From an uncultured Pseudomonadota bacterium (GTDB lineage: Bacteria > Myxococcota_A > Bradymonadia > Bradymonadales > Bradymonadaceae): a DNA stretch of 46,743 nt. The stretch covers positions 1-46,743 of the forward strand of contig CATLTV010000016.1 of the NCBI GenBank assembly GCA_950059285.1, written 5' to 3'. Positions 1-11,100 of the stretch are shown here, piece by piece (within the stretch, counting starts at the first letter, position 1; each line of letters begins with the position of its first letter). The translations under genes were made by a program, and so were the position numbers. Below the pieces are notes generated by a model. It worked only from the letters and a program-made list of their open reading frames with translations. It searched no databases and was not told the origin of the DNA.

Positions 1-27
1 CCCCTCATGGCCTCTCTCGTCGAGCCG

Positions 28-90
28 AAAAAAGAGGGACGTCGGGGCCAAATTTACTCCGTAAATTTGGCCCCGACGTCCCTCTTTTTT
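28..90. terminator. Long perfect hairpin after the BatA-like gene
   Basis: A 30-bp perfect inverted repeat (28-57 with 61-90) has a 3-nt spacer. The outer ends are A6 and T6, so the transcript ends in a U-tract in either direction. It begins at the stop codon of the minus-strand BatA-like gene (stop at 89-91). The stem is far longer than a usual intrinsic terminator. Confidence 0.8.
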
Positions 91-2278
91 AGGCTGCCTG
101 ATTATCATCCATGTCACTGTGTCCAAACACTTTTTGGGCGAGCGTGCGACGTGTGCCAAGGATCGTTTCTGCCAGAAGTAGAAGTGTAAAGAAGAACAAC
201 AACTTGGGCCAGATGTTTACGCGACGTTCCATGGTCCTGTCTGTGCCCTGGCTTGCTTCATCGCCCTGTTTGGCGTGCTCCTGATCTTGAAGCCACTTTC
301 GGAGCTCCTGCTCAGGCATTCTCTCAAGTTGAGATTCTTCAAGAGGTACGTTCACGGCAAAGTTAAGGTCTTCAAGTCTTGTGCCCTTGTCCTTTTGATC
401 GCTCTCGGCCCACACTTCATAAGCACCTGCGTGTATTGGTCTGAACTGAACAAGTCCATCCTGAGGTTCGAGGACAAAACGCTCACGTGTGTCATCGCGA
501 CCAAGAGGACCATTGATCACCACACGTTCCTTGGCCAATCCTCCAACCTCAAGTTGCAAGACCTGTCCTGTGCGGCTGTCCTTTTCCCCAAGGTTGCTGG
601 AGCGCCTTGCAAGATACTGAACTGCGCGTTGCATCAACGGCACATAAGCTGAGCGAATAGGCAATGAGGTCCACTCCATGTCTGCGCTTGTGGCAAAGAA
701 CAGCACTCGTCCTTTTTCGACCTGTTTCTCCAATAACGCAGGGGAGTTATCCTTGAAGAACAAAATCGTCCTGGAGTCAGGTGTCGCCGTCGGGTCAAAC
801 AACATCGTGCTGAAGACCTCAGCAGACTGTAATGTTTCTCCTCCAGGTAGACTAAATGCTCGAAAGATAGGGTGTTTGGGGTCGATTGTACCAAACCTTG
901 TGACCTTGACAGGCGCGTCAGGATCTTCGCGTGTGGCAAACTCTTTGACCGCGCGCAGAGGCTTTGGCAAGAAGCCTTTTAGCGTGCTGTTATACGCGTT
1001 GATGTCGATCTGATCGCCAGCAAAAAAGAGCAGCCCTCCGCCACTCTTGACGTAACGTTCAAGCTTGCTCGCGGTGCCCTGTGAGAGGCGAGGTACATTG
1101 GCGAGTATGACCGCGTCAAATTTGGCGAGGTCTTCCTTGATGAGGCGCTCCTGGGTGATGATCTGGGGGATGATACCCTCGGTTGTGGAGCGTCCTGGAT
1201 TGAGCGCCCTTGAGAGGAAGAACATCTCGTCTTCATCGGCGATGCTGCTTGTCTCACCATTGACAAGCAATGCATTGATGCGCGCTCGTGTGCGGAAGAT
1301 AAAGTGGTGTGTGTCATCCAGAGGATAGAGGTCCTGCGAGACAAGTTCGACGCGTGCTGTGGTCGTGAGCTGTGTCTCTTGTTTGTGCATGAACGTGTGC
1401 TCGGTCTCTTCGCCTGCGCCGATCGTTTCGATGCGTCCTGCTGTCAGGATATCCTCTCCAAAGAGGAGCCTTAATTCTATGTTATTAAATGGTTTTTTTG
1501 ATGTGTTTTTGACGCTTGCCGTGATCTTCCACTGTGTCGCGTCGGTGCTGTCTTGCTCGTAATGCACCTGTGTGATGGCCAGGTTTTCTGGGTGAGCGGT
1601 GGGGTTGTCACCCCCTGTCATCAGGAGCTCTGTGCGCGCACCAAGTACAGGATCGAGTGTCTTTTGTGTGTTGATTTCGCCTGCAATATGTGAGGCATCG
1701 GTGATCAGCGTGATCTTGCGTTGTGGCAACTCGGAGCTTTTTAATACAGACGCCGCGTCTTGCAACGTCTTGAGCGTGTGGCCCTGAAGCTCGGAGGCTT
1801 GAAGTTCAGCCAGGGCCTGTTCAATCGCTGTGTGCTTATCGCTCAAGCGATCGACATCAAGTGCGCGGCCTGATGTGGTGAGTAAGGCGAGCTCATCCCA
1901 TGGGCGAGCCTTGTCGATATGATCTTGTGCGGCGCTCAGTGCGTTTTTCCAGTCATTACCTTGATGCATGGATGCGCTGTCATCAAGGACAATGACATTG
2001 GCCGTGGGTAACCTCTCATCAGCAGCAATGCCTTGTTCGCTGAGCACGAAAGGTTTTGCCATGGCGAGCACCAGTAGCAATAGCCCAAGAATACGTGCTG
2101 CCATCAAAAGCCACTGTCTGACCTTGATGCTTTGTGCCGTGCGTTTGTTGCTCTCATGTAGCAGCCGCAAGGCAGGGAAGGGCACCTTGACCGCTTTTCT
2201 CCTGTTCATCAGGTGAATTAACGGAGGGACCGCGAGCGCAAGAAGCCCAACGAGAAACAGAGGTTCAAGAAAGCTCAT
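89..2278 (-). CDS. BatA-like membrane VWA protein
   Basis: A 729-residue protein of the BatA/aerotolerance type. Residues 1-80 carry two membrane helices and the BatA N-terminal signature with a NRRKAVKVPFPAL-like stretch. A VWA domain follows with the metal-site motif DDSAS near residue 98. The middle region has a glutamine-amidotransferase-like fold character (it reads like 'lytic' BatA paralogs of Myxococcota), and a last membrane helix lies near residues 697-713. The start overlaps the stop of the upstream DUF58 gene as ATGA, so the two are translationally coupled. In such clusters these proteins are membrane partners of a MoxR AAA+ ATPase, which is encoded divergently here. The exact substrate is unknown. 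Confidence 0.85.
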   Translation of the reverse strand: MSFLEPLFLVGLLALAVPPLIHLMNRRKAVKVPFPALRLLHESNKRTAQSIKVRQWLLMAARILGLLLLVLAMAKPFVLSEQGIAADERLPTANVIVLDDSASMHQGNDWKNALSAAQDHIDKARPWDELALLTTSGRALDVDRLSDKHTAIEQALAELQASELQGHTLKTLQDAASVLKSSELPQRKITLITDASHIAGEINTQKTLDPVLGARTELLMTGGDNPTAHPENLAITQVHYEQDSTDATQWKITASVKNTSKKPFNNIELRLLFGEDILTAGRIETIGAGEETEHTFMHKQETQLTTTARVELVSQDLYPLDDTHHFIFRTRARINALLVNGETSSIADEDEMFFLSRALNPGRSTTEGIIPQIITQERLIKEDLAKFDAVILANVPRLSQGTASKLERYVKSGGGLLFFAGDQIDINAYNSTLKGFLPKPLRAVKEFATREDPDAPVKVTRFGTIDPKHPIFRAFSLPGGETLQSAEVFSTMLFDPTATPDSRTILFFKDNSPALLEKQVEKGRVLFFATSADMEWTSLPIRSAYVPLMQRAVQYLARRSSNLGEKDSRTGQVLQLEVGGLAKERVVINGPLGRDDTRERFVLEPQDGLVQFRPIHAGAYEVWAESDQKDKGTRLEDLNFAVNVPLEESQLERMPEQELRKWLQDQEHAKQGDEASQGTDRTMERRVNIWPKLLFFFTLLLLAETILGTRRTLAQKVFGHSDMDDNQAA

Positions 2279-3183
2279 ATTCTGCCCCTCAAGAATTTCA
2301 ACGCAGTCTCTTCAATGGGTTCGTTGGTGGTGCAGCGCACATACTCCACATCACCACGTTCACATGCTGCACTAATGGTTCGGATGTGTTGCTGCATCAA
2401 CTCCTGATATTGGACGCGCAAATCATCAGGATCGACCAGCAGGCCATCTTCTCCCTCAAGACCTTCAAATTGTGTGAGCCCTTCAAAGGGAAGATCAAGC
2501 TCGGCCTGATCCATAATATGAAAGAGCGCAACCTCAAATTTCCGACTTCGCAAGACACTGATAAAGTTCAGGATTTCATCGTTTGCGTCGAGCATGTCGC
2601 TGAATAAAATGAGCAAGCTTCGTGGCTTTGCACGCTCGGCAATCGTGCGTAACGCACTGTTCATGTTGGTCTTTTTTGAGCTTTGCAACTGATCAAACAT
2701 GAAGAACAGATCTTCAAGATGGCTGGAGCGTGTACTCGCAGGGAGGTATTGTTTGACATCCTCATCAAAGCTCAGCGCGCCGACTGCATCGCCTTGACGT
2801 AAGAACAGGTAAGCCAACGTGCTCGCAAGAAATGCGCTGTAGCGTAGCTTCGTGATGGGGGCGTCCTCGCTGATGTAGTCCATCGAGCCCGAGCCATCCA
2901 TCAGCAGATAAATACGCAGGTTGGTTTCGTCTTCAAACTGTTTGACGACCAGGCGATCGGACTTGGCAAAGACCTTCCAGTCAATGTGTCGAATGTCCTG
3001 CCCTGGTGAATACTCCTTGTATTCGGCAAACTCGACCGAGCCCCCCTTGTGTGGAGATCTGTGCAAACCTGCGATAATCCCATCAGCCAGCGCACGCGCG
3101 CGAATTTGCATCGAACCAAGCGCTTCAAGCGTGCTCGGGTCAAGGTAGTGCTGATGATTTTGCGTGGACGCTTCAGATGACAT
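2275..3183 (-). CDS. DUF58 / VWA domain protein
   Basis: About 302 residues. The DUF58 hallmark DIRHIDWKVFAKSDRL lies at residues 63-78 and is followed by a VWA segment with MIDAS motif DGSGS (96-100). DUF58 proteins are cytosolic partners of MoxR ATPases. An ATG at 3207 would add eight residues, but it has no ribosome-binding site. The ATG at 3183 has a weak AAAGAA upstream and gives the more typical N-terminus, so I prefer it. The gene is coupled by a 4-nt overlap to the BatA-like gene and diverges from the MoxR gene. Confidence 0.88.
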   Translation of the reverse strand: MSSEASTQNHQHYLDPSTLEALGSMQIRARALADGIIAGLHRSPHKGGSVEFAEYKEYSPGQDIRHIDWKVFAKSDRLVVKQFEDETNLRIYLLMDGSGSMDYISEDAPITKLRYSAFLASTLAYLFLRQGDAVGALSFDEDVKQYLPASTRSSHLEDLFFMFDQLQSSKKTNMNSALRTIAERAKPRSLLILFSDMLDANDEILNFISVLRSRKFEVALFHIMDQAELDLPFEGLTQFEGLEGEDGLLVDPDDLRVQYQELMQQHIRTISAACERGDVEYVRCTTNEPIEETALKFLRGRI

Positions 3184-3468
3184 GATGTGTTCTTTGTGGT
3201 GATCCATGAGGTTTGAGAGCTACGACACGCTCACAACCTCGTTTTCAGGCGCATTCCCTTCTCTCACAGAGAGCTTGGCTTCTACCATAATGGAGCCATC
3301 AAGAGCCAGAGATTATTCCTGTTTGGCGCTGTGATTGGCTGTGTGTGCCCGTGGAATTGCTAATCTCCACACTCCGTGCTGGACTTCACACGGTCTTTCC
3401 TTATGATCATCAAGAAATCAGCAGATGCTCGTGCGTCGAGGTTCTCCGCAGGGTGAGCTGAAACGAAA

Positions 3469-4533
3469 ATGAAAAATCCTGAGTTGGGACAACATGATAT
3501 GGTAGATGAATTGGAACAGAATAAAGAGGCAAATCACAGCAGCGATGGACTCTCTGCCGAGGCTGGTGAGGAGCTGCTTGAGCAAATCGCATCGGCACGT
3601 GAAGCGATCTTGACGGAGGTTCGCAAGCGCATCTTCGGTCAGGAAGAGCTTGTTGAACATATGCTTATTGCCCTCTTCGCGCGTGGTCACTCCCTCCTGA
3701 TGGGTGTGCCTGGCCTTGCCAAAACCAAGCTCATCTCGACGATGGCCGAGGTCCTCTCGCTGGACTTCAACCGCATTCAGTTCACCCCCGACCTCATGCC
3801 TTCTGACATCACTGGCACCGACATTCTTGAGGAGGATCACGCCACAGGAAAACGCTTCTTCAAGTTCATCAAGGGCCCTGTCTTTACCAACCTCTTGCTC
3901 GCTGATGAGATCAACCGTACACCACCCAAAACCCAGGCGGCCTTGCTCCAGTCAATGCAGGAGTACAAGGTCAGCGCAGGTGGAACCACCTACGATCTCG
4001 AGCTTCCATTCCTCGTGTTCGCCACCCAAAACCCTATTGAGCAGGAAGGTACATACCCACTCCCCGAGGCGCAGCTTGACCGCTTTATGTTCAACCTCCT
4101 CGTGGACTATCCCAGCGAAGAAGACGAAATCCTCATCGCGCAGCACAGCATCTCTTCCAAAGAGGAGCCGCTTAAAAAGGTGCTCTCGGCAGAACAGATC
4201 CTGAAACTCCAACAGCTTGTCTTGCAGGTCCCCATTGAGGAAGATGTCGTGCGCTATGCTGTGCGTTTGACTCGATCCACACGCCCCAATACCGATGATG
4301 CTCCTGACTTCGTAAAACAGTACCTCTCATGGGGAGCAGGTCCACGTGCAAGCCAGTATCTCATCGTCGCAGCCAAGGCGCGCGCGCTGCTTAGAGGAAA
4401 CCTCGCGGTCGCTCATGAAGACATTCGCGCGCTGGCACACCCCATCTTGCGACACCGTATTATCACGAACTTCCAGGCCGACGCGCAACGCATCACTCGT
4501 GATGATGTGATTGATCGTTTGATTAAGGGTTGA
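3469..4533 (+). CDS. MoxR-family AAA+ ATPase
   Basis: 354 residues. The Walker A motif GVPGLAKTK lies near residues 79-87, Walker B plus the following helix reads LLADEINRTPPKTQ, and the sensor-1 region reads ATQNPIEQEGTYPLPEAQLDRF-like. All are diagnostic of MoxR proteins. The acidic N-terminal 30 residues are an extra low-complexity extension. MoxR ATPases act as chaperone-like remodelling factors together with DUF58 and VWA proteins, whose genes start 285 bp away in the opposite direction. It heads a plus-strand run of five genes. Confidence 0.92.
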   Translation: MKNPELGQHDMVDELEQNKEANHSSDGLSAEAGEELLEQIASAREAILTEVRKRIFGQEELVEHMLIALFARGHSLLMGVPGLAKTKLISTMAEVLSLDFNRIQFTPDLMPSDITGTDILEEDHATGKRFFKFIKGPVFTNLLLADEINRTPPKTQAALLQSMQEYKVSAGGTTYDLELPFLVFATQNPIEQEGTYPLPEAQLDRFMFNLLVDYPSEEDEILIAQHSISSKEEPLKKVLSAEQILKLQQLVLQVPIEEDVVRYAVRLTRSTRPNTDDAPDFVKQYLSWGAGPRASQYLIVAAKARALLRGNLAVAHEDIRALAHPILRHRIITNFQADAQRITRDDVIDRLIKG

Positions 4534-4541
4534 TTCTCATC

Positions 4542-5756
4542 ATGCTGAAAAATATCGGTTTTTCTTGTTGTCTTGGCGTCGTGCTGTTCCTTTGCTCCAC
4601 CTCCGTGCTCAGCGCACAACAGGTGTGTGAGCGCTACGCACAAAGCACCGCGTGTATGCTTGAGGATGAGGGAATCACCGAGGCAAGTGGCCTCGCAGCC
4701 TCCCATCAGCACAATGGAGCGTTTTGGGTTCACAACGACTCTGGTGATGCTCCTCGTCTGTTCGCCTTTGATATTCAAACGGGCGCCACACTTGCCATTT
4801 TGGACATCACGGGCATCGATGCTGTGGACTGGGAAGACATGGCCATTGCACCATGTTCACAGGATCGTCAAACCGAGTGCATTTATATTGCAGACATCGG
4901 AAACAACGCTGAAAATCGACAGAATCTGGTGATTCATCAGGTCAGAGAGCCTGAGATGTTGGGCGATGGCGTTACTCCTCTGATCCTCTCGGCGACGCCT
5001 GTCAGCTCATTTCCTGTGACCTATCCCTTTACCGATGCCGCTACCGAAGCACCTCTGATTCCAGATGCCGAGGCATTTGCTGTGGATCGCTCCACGCTCA
5101 AGCTCTTTCTCTGGACCAAGGAAGAGCGTCGCTCACGACTCCTTGTTAAAGAAGCCTGGAATGAGCAAAACCCAACACCATTTACCTACTTGACCGAGTT
5201 TCCTTTCGGTTTTGCAACTGCCGCAGACATCAGCCCCTCGGGAGATCGTTTTGCGGTGCGTGTCTATGGCTCATTTTATGAGTTCGCTACAAACCTTGTA
5301 GAGGTTGAAGATGGCGCTTCGATTGTGACGGAGCCCACGGTCAAAAAAGTAGTCGCAGGTGAGTTTCAGGGTGAGGCGATCGCATACGCTGTGGATGGTC
5401 TGAGGTTATATACCGTGTCAGAAGGGTTTACCCAGCCTGTCAGTGAGTTTGTATGTTCCCCAAACACACCTGAAAATCCTGACATGACCCCCACGTCACC
5501 ACCCGATATGGGCACACCGCTTGATATGAATGCTGGATTTGGTCAGGATATGCACATGCCCACGTCTGATATGATGGCGATGGATATGGGGCCTCCTGAA
5601 GAGATGGCGCCCATGCCTGACTCGGGCTGTCAGGTTGCCTCTTTGAAGAGTGGGCAGGTTTTCGGGCTTAAGTTTTTGATTTTATTTGGTTTTGTTCTGT
5701 GTGGTGTGCGTGTTGTTCGACGTCGAACCTCTCAGAACAGACATCATCAGTCATAG
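4542..5756 (+). CDS. Secreted beta-propeller-like protein with Asp-Met linker and MYXO-CTERM-like tail
   Basis: About 404 residues. The ATG at 4542 gives a clean signal peptide (residues 1-26, ending VLSAQQ); a TTG at 4530 would overlap moxR and is less likely. The central domain has the motifs SGLAAS, VHNDSGD and DWEDMA, seen in actinobacterial and myxobacterial six-bladed propeller or esterase-like secreted proteins of unknown role. Residues ~310-360 form a Pro/Asp/Met-rich linker with repeated DMG/PDM units. The tail has SGC, a hydrophobic helix and RRR, resembling the MYXO-CTERM surface-anchoring signal. Function unknown. Confidence 0.75.
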   Translation: MLKNIGFSCCLGVVLFLCSTSVLSAQQVCERYAQSTACMLEDEGITEASGLAASHQHNGAFWVHNDSGDAPRLFAFDIQTGATLAILDITGIDAVDWEDMAIAPCSQDRQTECIYIADIGNNAENRQNLVIHQVREPEMLGDGVTPLILSATPVSSFPVTYPFTDAATEAPLIPDAEAFAVDRSTLKLFLWTKEERRSRLLVKEAWNEQNPTPFTYLTEFPFGFATAADISPSGDRFAVRVYGSFYEFATNLVEVEDGASIVTEPTVKKVVAGEFQGEAIAYAVDGLRLYTVSEGFTQPVSEFVCSPNTPENPDMTPTSPPDMGTPLDMNAGFGQDMHMPTSDMMAMDMGPPEEMAPMPDSGCQVASLKSGQVFGLKFLILFGFVLCGVRVVRRRTSQNRHHQS

Positions 5757-5765
5757 GTTTCATAT

Positions 5766-8054
5766 ATGTCGGTTGAGGGTTTTTTGGGTCAACGTCATCA
5801 TACGGGGGCCGTGGTCCTGGCGTGCGTGAGCGTGCTTGGCACACTTGGTCTGGGAGGTTGTCGCGAGGATGACTCTCCATTTCTTGTGGACGATCCTGAT
5901 CTCCCCGTGGTGCTCTGTACACATATGGGAGAGCCCGATGAACCCGATGACGATGGTGATGGCTGGAGCAATCGCTGTGATACATGCCCTCGCGTAGCAA
6001 ACCCCGATCAGCTTGATCACGATCACGACGCATTTGGTGATGTGTGTGATGATGATGATGACGACGATGGCATCAAGGATGCCGAGGATAACTGCCCGTT
6101 TGTCTTGCAACATGATCAGCGCGATACGGATGAGGATGGCATGGGTGATGCCTGTGATCGTTGTCCAAATGGTGAGGATGAAAAGGATTCCGATAATGAC
6201 GGGATCAATGATTGTGATGACCTGTGTCCTGTCTTTGCGTCCTCCAATAATGAAGATACCGATGGCGATGGTGTGGGCGATGCTTGCGACATCTGTGTGA
6301 ACGTGCCTGATGCCAATCAGCTTGATGAAGATGGTGATGGGATTGGGGACGCCTGCGATGAGCATGTGGATACGTTTTCTCTTCACACCACAAGCGCAAG
6401 CGACATCCAGCGCCGCATTCTTGCTGGCGAGCTAACCTGTCAGGAAGTGGTGGAAAAACATATTGAAGCCATATGGTTATATGACCTTGATGTGAGTGAT
6501 GGTCCGCCGATTAATGCGTTTGTTGCGCTCAATCACAAGGTGCTTGAGCAGGCCGCCGAGCTGGATGCTTATGTTCAACACCATGGGGAGCTCAAGGGTG
6601 CGTTGCACTGTGCACCGCTTGTATTCAAGGATATCTACAGCACCGTGGAGATGAATGTCTCAAGTGGCTCACTCTCCATGGTTGATGTGGAGACGGACAG
6701 AGATGCCTTTGTCGTCAAGCGTTTGCGTGATGAAGGTGCGATTATTCTTGGCACCACAACGATGGACGAGTTCTCCAAGGGGATCAATGGCATCTCCAGC
6801 AGGAGTGGCAGGACTGGAAATGCCTACAACCCTGCGCGCTCTCCAGGGGGATCATCCTCGGGCACAGGGGCTGCTGTGGGTGCAGGTTTTGCTGTGGGTG
6901 GTACTGGTACGGACAACTGCGCCTCGTTGACTGTGCCTGCGTCTTACAACGGGCTAGTGACGCTCAGGCCCACGCTTGGTTTGATCAGCATGCATGGCAT
7001 TTTTCCGAGCAATGTGCTCGATGCGACAGCAGGGCCAATGGCGAGGAATTTTGAGGATCTGGCCAGAATGCTTGACGCGATGGTGGCAGAGGATGATTTT
7101 GACCGACGCACGAAAAATCTAGTGCGTCCAGAGAGTTACATGGACTCTCTTGTGAGCAACGGTCTGCAAGGAAAGCGCATCGGGGTGCTGAGGCGCTATG
7201 GTGCAAACTTCCAGGATGAGCCCACCTATGTGTACAGTGGGGCAGGGCGTCATGCGATGCATGTGTTCTCTTCCACGTTGCGCGAGCTTGAGGCGCAGGG
7301 TGCGGAAGTGGTGGACAACATTCACCTTGATGACCTTGACACCTCACGCGATGGCGCTGGGTTTTCGGATGAGGTCGCCGAGTTCTTCAGCGCCTATGTG
7401 TCAGGAGGGCCACACAACAGCTTTAATGATGTGTGTAAAGATGGTCGATTCTCAAACTTTGCCTACGAGAACTCCACGCAGTGTTCCTTGTATTTGAGCT
7501 GGCTTGACGAGTTTGCGACGTGGGGCTCGGCGTATACCAAGCGTCATCAGGAGCGTTACATCAAGAACAGCAACTACCTGGAGGCGGTGTTAGACGAGCT
7601 TGAGCTGGACGCGTTGATTGTGCCTGTGGACCCGATCGGTGGCGTGGGCACGTCGTATTTTTCACTGACGCATTGTGTGCTTACGAGCGTGACAGGAAAC
7701 CCTGCGATGGTGAGTCTGTCGGGGTACTCCAATGAGCGTGCTCCGATGCCCATTGGGATGATGTGGATCGGTCGAAAATATGATGAACCTGAGCTGCTTG
7801 AGCTTGCATATGCTTATGAGCAGGCGACCAACAAGAGACGGCCCGCAAACCTCACCACAGCAATCTCGCCAGAGAACCTGCCCGCGTCATTGGACATGGA
7901 TGAGTTTTATGAGATAAGAAAGGCGCTGGGCCAAAAATCGTTTGAGCGTTACCTTCGCGATGGTGGTAAGTTTTCTCTGACAGCTTCTGCATTTACGGCG
8001 ATTGTCACAGAAGAGCTTGAACAACGTGGCCTCGATTGGATGTTGCCGGAATGA
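5766..8054 (+). CDS. Lipoprotein amidase with thrombospondin type-3 repeats
   Basis: 762 residues. A lipobox LGLGGC near residue 35 follows a hydrophobic segment, so this should be an exported lipoprotein. Residues ~55-200 are TSP3-type calcium-binding repeats (DxDxDG units such as DDDGDGW and [12 protein letters not shown]). From ~210 to the end is an amidase-signature domain. The Ser-cisSer-Lys triad is visible as Lys288, Ser363 (GGSSSG) and Ser387 (NCASLTVP), spaced 75 and 24 residues as in characterised amidases. The usual GGS around the nucleophile is changed to CAS. The substrate is not predictable. It starts 9 bp after the preceding gene, so it is probably co-transcribed. Confidence 0.85.
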   Translation: MSVEGFLGQRHHTGAVVLACVSVLGTLGLGGCREDDSPFLVDDPDLPVVLCTHMGEPDEPDDDGDGWSNRCDTCPRVANPDQLDHDHDAFGDVCDDDDDDDGIKDAEDNCPFVLQHDQRDTDEDGMGDACDRCPNGEDEKDSDNDGINDCDDLCPVFASSNNEDTDGDGVGDACDICVNVPDANQLDEDGDGIGDACDEHVDTFSLHTTSASDIQRRILAGELTCQEVVEKHIEAIWLYDLDVSDGPPINAFVALNHKVLEQAAELDAYVQHHGELKGALHCAPLVFKDIYSTVEMNVSSGSLSMVDVETDRDAFVVKRLRDEGAIILGTTTMDEFSKGINGISSRSGRTGNAYNPARSPGGSSSGTGAAVGAGFAVGGTGTDNCASLTVPASYNGLVTLRPTLGLISMHGIFPSNVLDATAGPMARNFEDLARMLDAMVAEDDFDRRTKNLVRPESYMDSLVSNGLQGKRIGVLRRYGANFQDEPTYVYSGAGRHAMHVFSSTLRELEAQGAEVVDNIHLDDLDTSRDGAGFSDEVAEFFSAYVSGGPHNSFNDVCKDGRFSNFAYENSTQCSLYLSWLDEFATWGSAYTKRHQERYIKNSNYLEAVLDELELDALIVPVDPIGGVGTSYFSLTHCVLTSVTGNPAMVSLSGYSNERAPMPIGMMWIGRKYDEPELLELAYAYEQATNKRRPANLTTAISPENLPASLDMDEFYEIRKALGQKSFERYLRDGGKFSLTASAFTAIVTEELEQRGLDWMLPE

Positions 8055-8124
8055 TACGCCACATCACAGGGTTTAACCTCTGGGTATAACACCTGGATGA
8101 TTTTACATTAGAGATACACACAAC

Positions 8125-11100
8125 TTGGATCAGGAAACACACCACAACAAGAATGAGCGGTTAGAGCGCGACTTGCGCACGATCGAGACGATCTTGCGCA
8201 AGACCATCACGCACACCCAGCGTCCGCGCGTGGTGGATGTGTTGCTCTGGGCGACCATTGCGTATTTGTCCGTCACGCTTGGTATTTTGTTGCTCGCGGC
8301 GATTGTGCCCTCGGCCACCGTGGCTGCGCCATGGCTGCTTGCTGCGGGGCTCTCGGGTGTGACGGTAGGTTTGTTGGTTGCTCTCTATCGTGTGTTCTGG
8401 AAAGGTCCAGATCTCTATGAAATTGCTGCTGTTTTGCAACGTGAAGATGCAGCGCTTCGACACGATCTTGTCAGCGCCCTGAGATTTGGTCACGCCTTGC
8501 GCGACGGTGGTTTTGACAGTCAACGCTCAAGCCCTGCGCTTGCGTCCTTGCATGTGCATCGCGTTGCCAACAAGTTGATGGAGCTTCAATCCGAAGGTCA
8601 CCTTGCTGAACTTCTCCCCACACATGATATACGTCCTGCGCTCTGGGGGCTGGTGGGGTTGGGCGGTTGTGTGATGATGCCATTTGTCTTTGCAACCGAG
8701 TGGACCACGGCCACATTGACAGGAGGCGTCAAGGACGCGCTTGTGCAGATGGCAGGTGCCAATGCACCTGAACAACGCCCTGTCATGGGTAACCTCTCCC
8801 TCAGGATGCGTCCACCAGAGTACACAGGCCTTGCAGAGCAGATGGAGCTCTTCACCACGGGCAACGCCACGGTCATTGAGGCGACATACATTGGCTTTGA
8901 TGGCTTTGTGCTCCCTGTACGAGCCAAAAAAGTTGAGCTTGTAACCGAGTTTATTGACCCTCCAAAGGATGAAGGCCAACCTCAGAAGAGCGTGCGTAGC
9001 GTGGAAGTCTATGGTGGTGGTCGTGGTCGTGGCGGGTTTGTTGCGCGTCAAAGTCTGCGGTACTGGTTCAGAGCAGAGCTTGATGATGGCACCCTCGTGG
9101 AAGAGGGCATCCGTCGCGAAATTACTGTCAAACCTGATGATGCGCCACAGGTTAATATCCTCTCGCATGAAGGTCAGATCGAAGTCAGCACGGACGATGT
9201 GCTTGAGCTTGAATTTAATATCAAGGACGACTTTGGCCTCACTGAATTTGCACGAGTCACTGTGTTTGAGGGCAGCGAGGACGAAAAACGTAAGCCTCTT
9301 GACAACCCCGCGCTTGAGTCCACGCCGCTTGAGTTAATGGGTGCAGTCACGCTGGATCTGTCAGAGATTAATCTTCAGCCGCGCGATCGACTTGTGGTGT
9401 ACATCGAGGCGGTGGACAACAACACGCTCAGCGGTCCTGGTGTGGGACGAAGTGAACCGATTGTGTTGTATGTCTCCAGTCCTGATGACAAGCACATGAA
9501 AAATATAGAGGCCCAGCAAGAGCTTGTAGAGGCGCTCTTCCTTGTGCTGGCCGATTATCTGGAGACACCGCTTGGCACCCGCGTTGTGGACAAAAATGGT
9601 AACTGGTCACAGGTTATCGAACCTGAGCTTGAGGCTGAAGAACGTACAAATCGTTTTAAAACCTTGGGATTATCGCATCAGGGAGCAGGCGAAGTTTACA
9701 AGCAAATGGGCGAACTGGTTGAGGTGTTAAAGCAAGACCCCTTGATGGTGGAGCGCGATCTGACGCTCTTTAGCTCACTGTATGACCAGCTCATCAGGCA
9801 ACATCGTCTGGGTGGTAAATTGTTGGACCGTTACAAGCTTGCGGCCTCACAGGATCAACTCGCGGTCAGCGAACTTGGCACGCTCGCGCGCTGGAGCAGC
9901 TCGCATGAGGAAGCTCTTGAGAAGGGGATCTTGCGGCTTGAAGACCTGCTCTTTGCGCAGCAGGCCAAAAATGTTGAAGCCAGCATGAAAGAGATTCGCA
10001 AACTTCAGGAACGCTTGAAAGAGCTGCTCAAGGAGTACAAGGAGACTCAGGATCCAAAGCTCAAGGAAGCGATCATGCGTGAAGTTCAACGTCTGCGCAG
10101 CCGCATGAGAGAGCTGTCTCGTCGAATGCAATCTCAGATCAAGCAGCTCCCCGCAGAGCACGTGAACCGTGAGGCGATTGAACAAAAACAGATGGAGAAC
10201 TCTGCGAACAAGGTCGTGAACGACTTTGATTCGATCGAGGACCTCCTTGAAAAGGGTGATATTGACGGTGCGCTTGAAGCCCTGGAGCAACTTGGTGAAA
10301 ACCTTGAGGGGATGGAGCAAATGGTCTCCGATCAGTTTGGCAAGGCCGAGCCAGAGTCGCTCTCCGAGTTCGATAAAAAGATGAGCGAACTGATTGATGA
10401 TGCAAATGATCTCAATGAGTTACAGAAGGGGCTGGAGAAGGATACAGAAGATCTTCAACGCCAGATTCAGGAAGAGCAGAGTGAGCGCATGGAGCAGCAG
10501 CTCAAGCAGCTCAAGCAAGAAATCTCAAGCGAACTCAAGGCTCAGGAAAAGGCGCTCAAGGACGCAAACGACAAGGACTTACACAGGACCGTCAACGAAG
10601 AACGCGAGGCGTCACTTGATGCGTTGAAGAAGGTTCAGAAGGCGCTTGAGCAAAATGATGTGGAGCAGGCGCTTGAACAGGCCGAGAAGTCACTTGAGTC
10701 GCTCGATACCATGCGTTTTCAGGCTCAGATGCGCAAGCGCTTCAAGCGTCAAGGCAAGGAACGTCAGGCGCTTGAAGGTCTGGACAAAAAAATGCCTGCC
10801 ATGCGTAACCGCGCGGATAGTATCGCAGACCAGCTCTCCGAGATGATGGACCAGGGCACAAGTCAGGCCGAGAAGATCGATCCTCGCGCCACCAAGCTTG
10901 CCGAGCGTCAGGAGAAAATCCAGCAGCGCGCCGAGCAAATCCAGAAGAAGATTCAGGATGCATCCAAGCAATATCCAGGTCTTCAGGAGGAGCTTGATGC
11001 TCCCATGCGACAGAGTCAAAAGTCGATGGGCGAGGCAAAACAAGGGCTCAAGAAGCAGCAGATGCAGAAGGCTCTTGATGAAGAACGCCAGGCGATAGAG

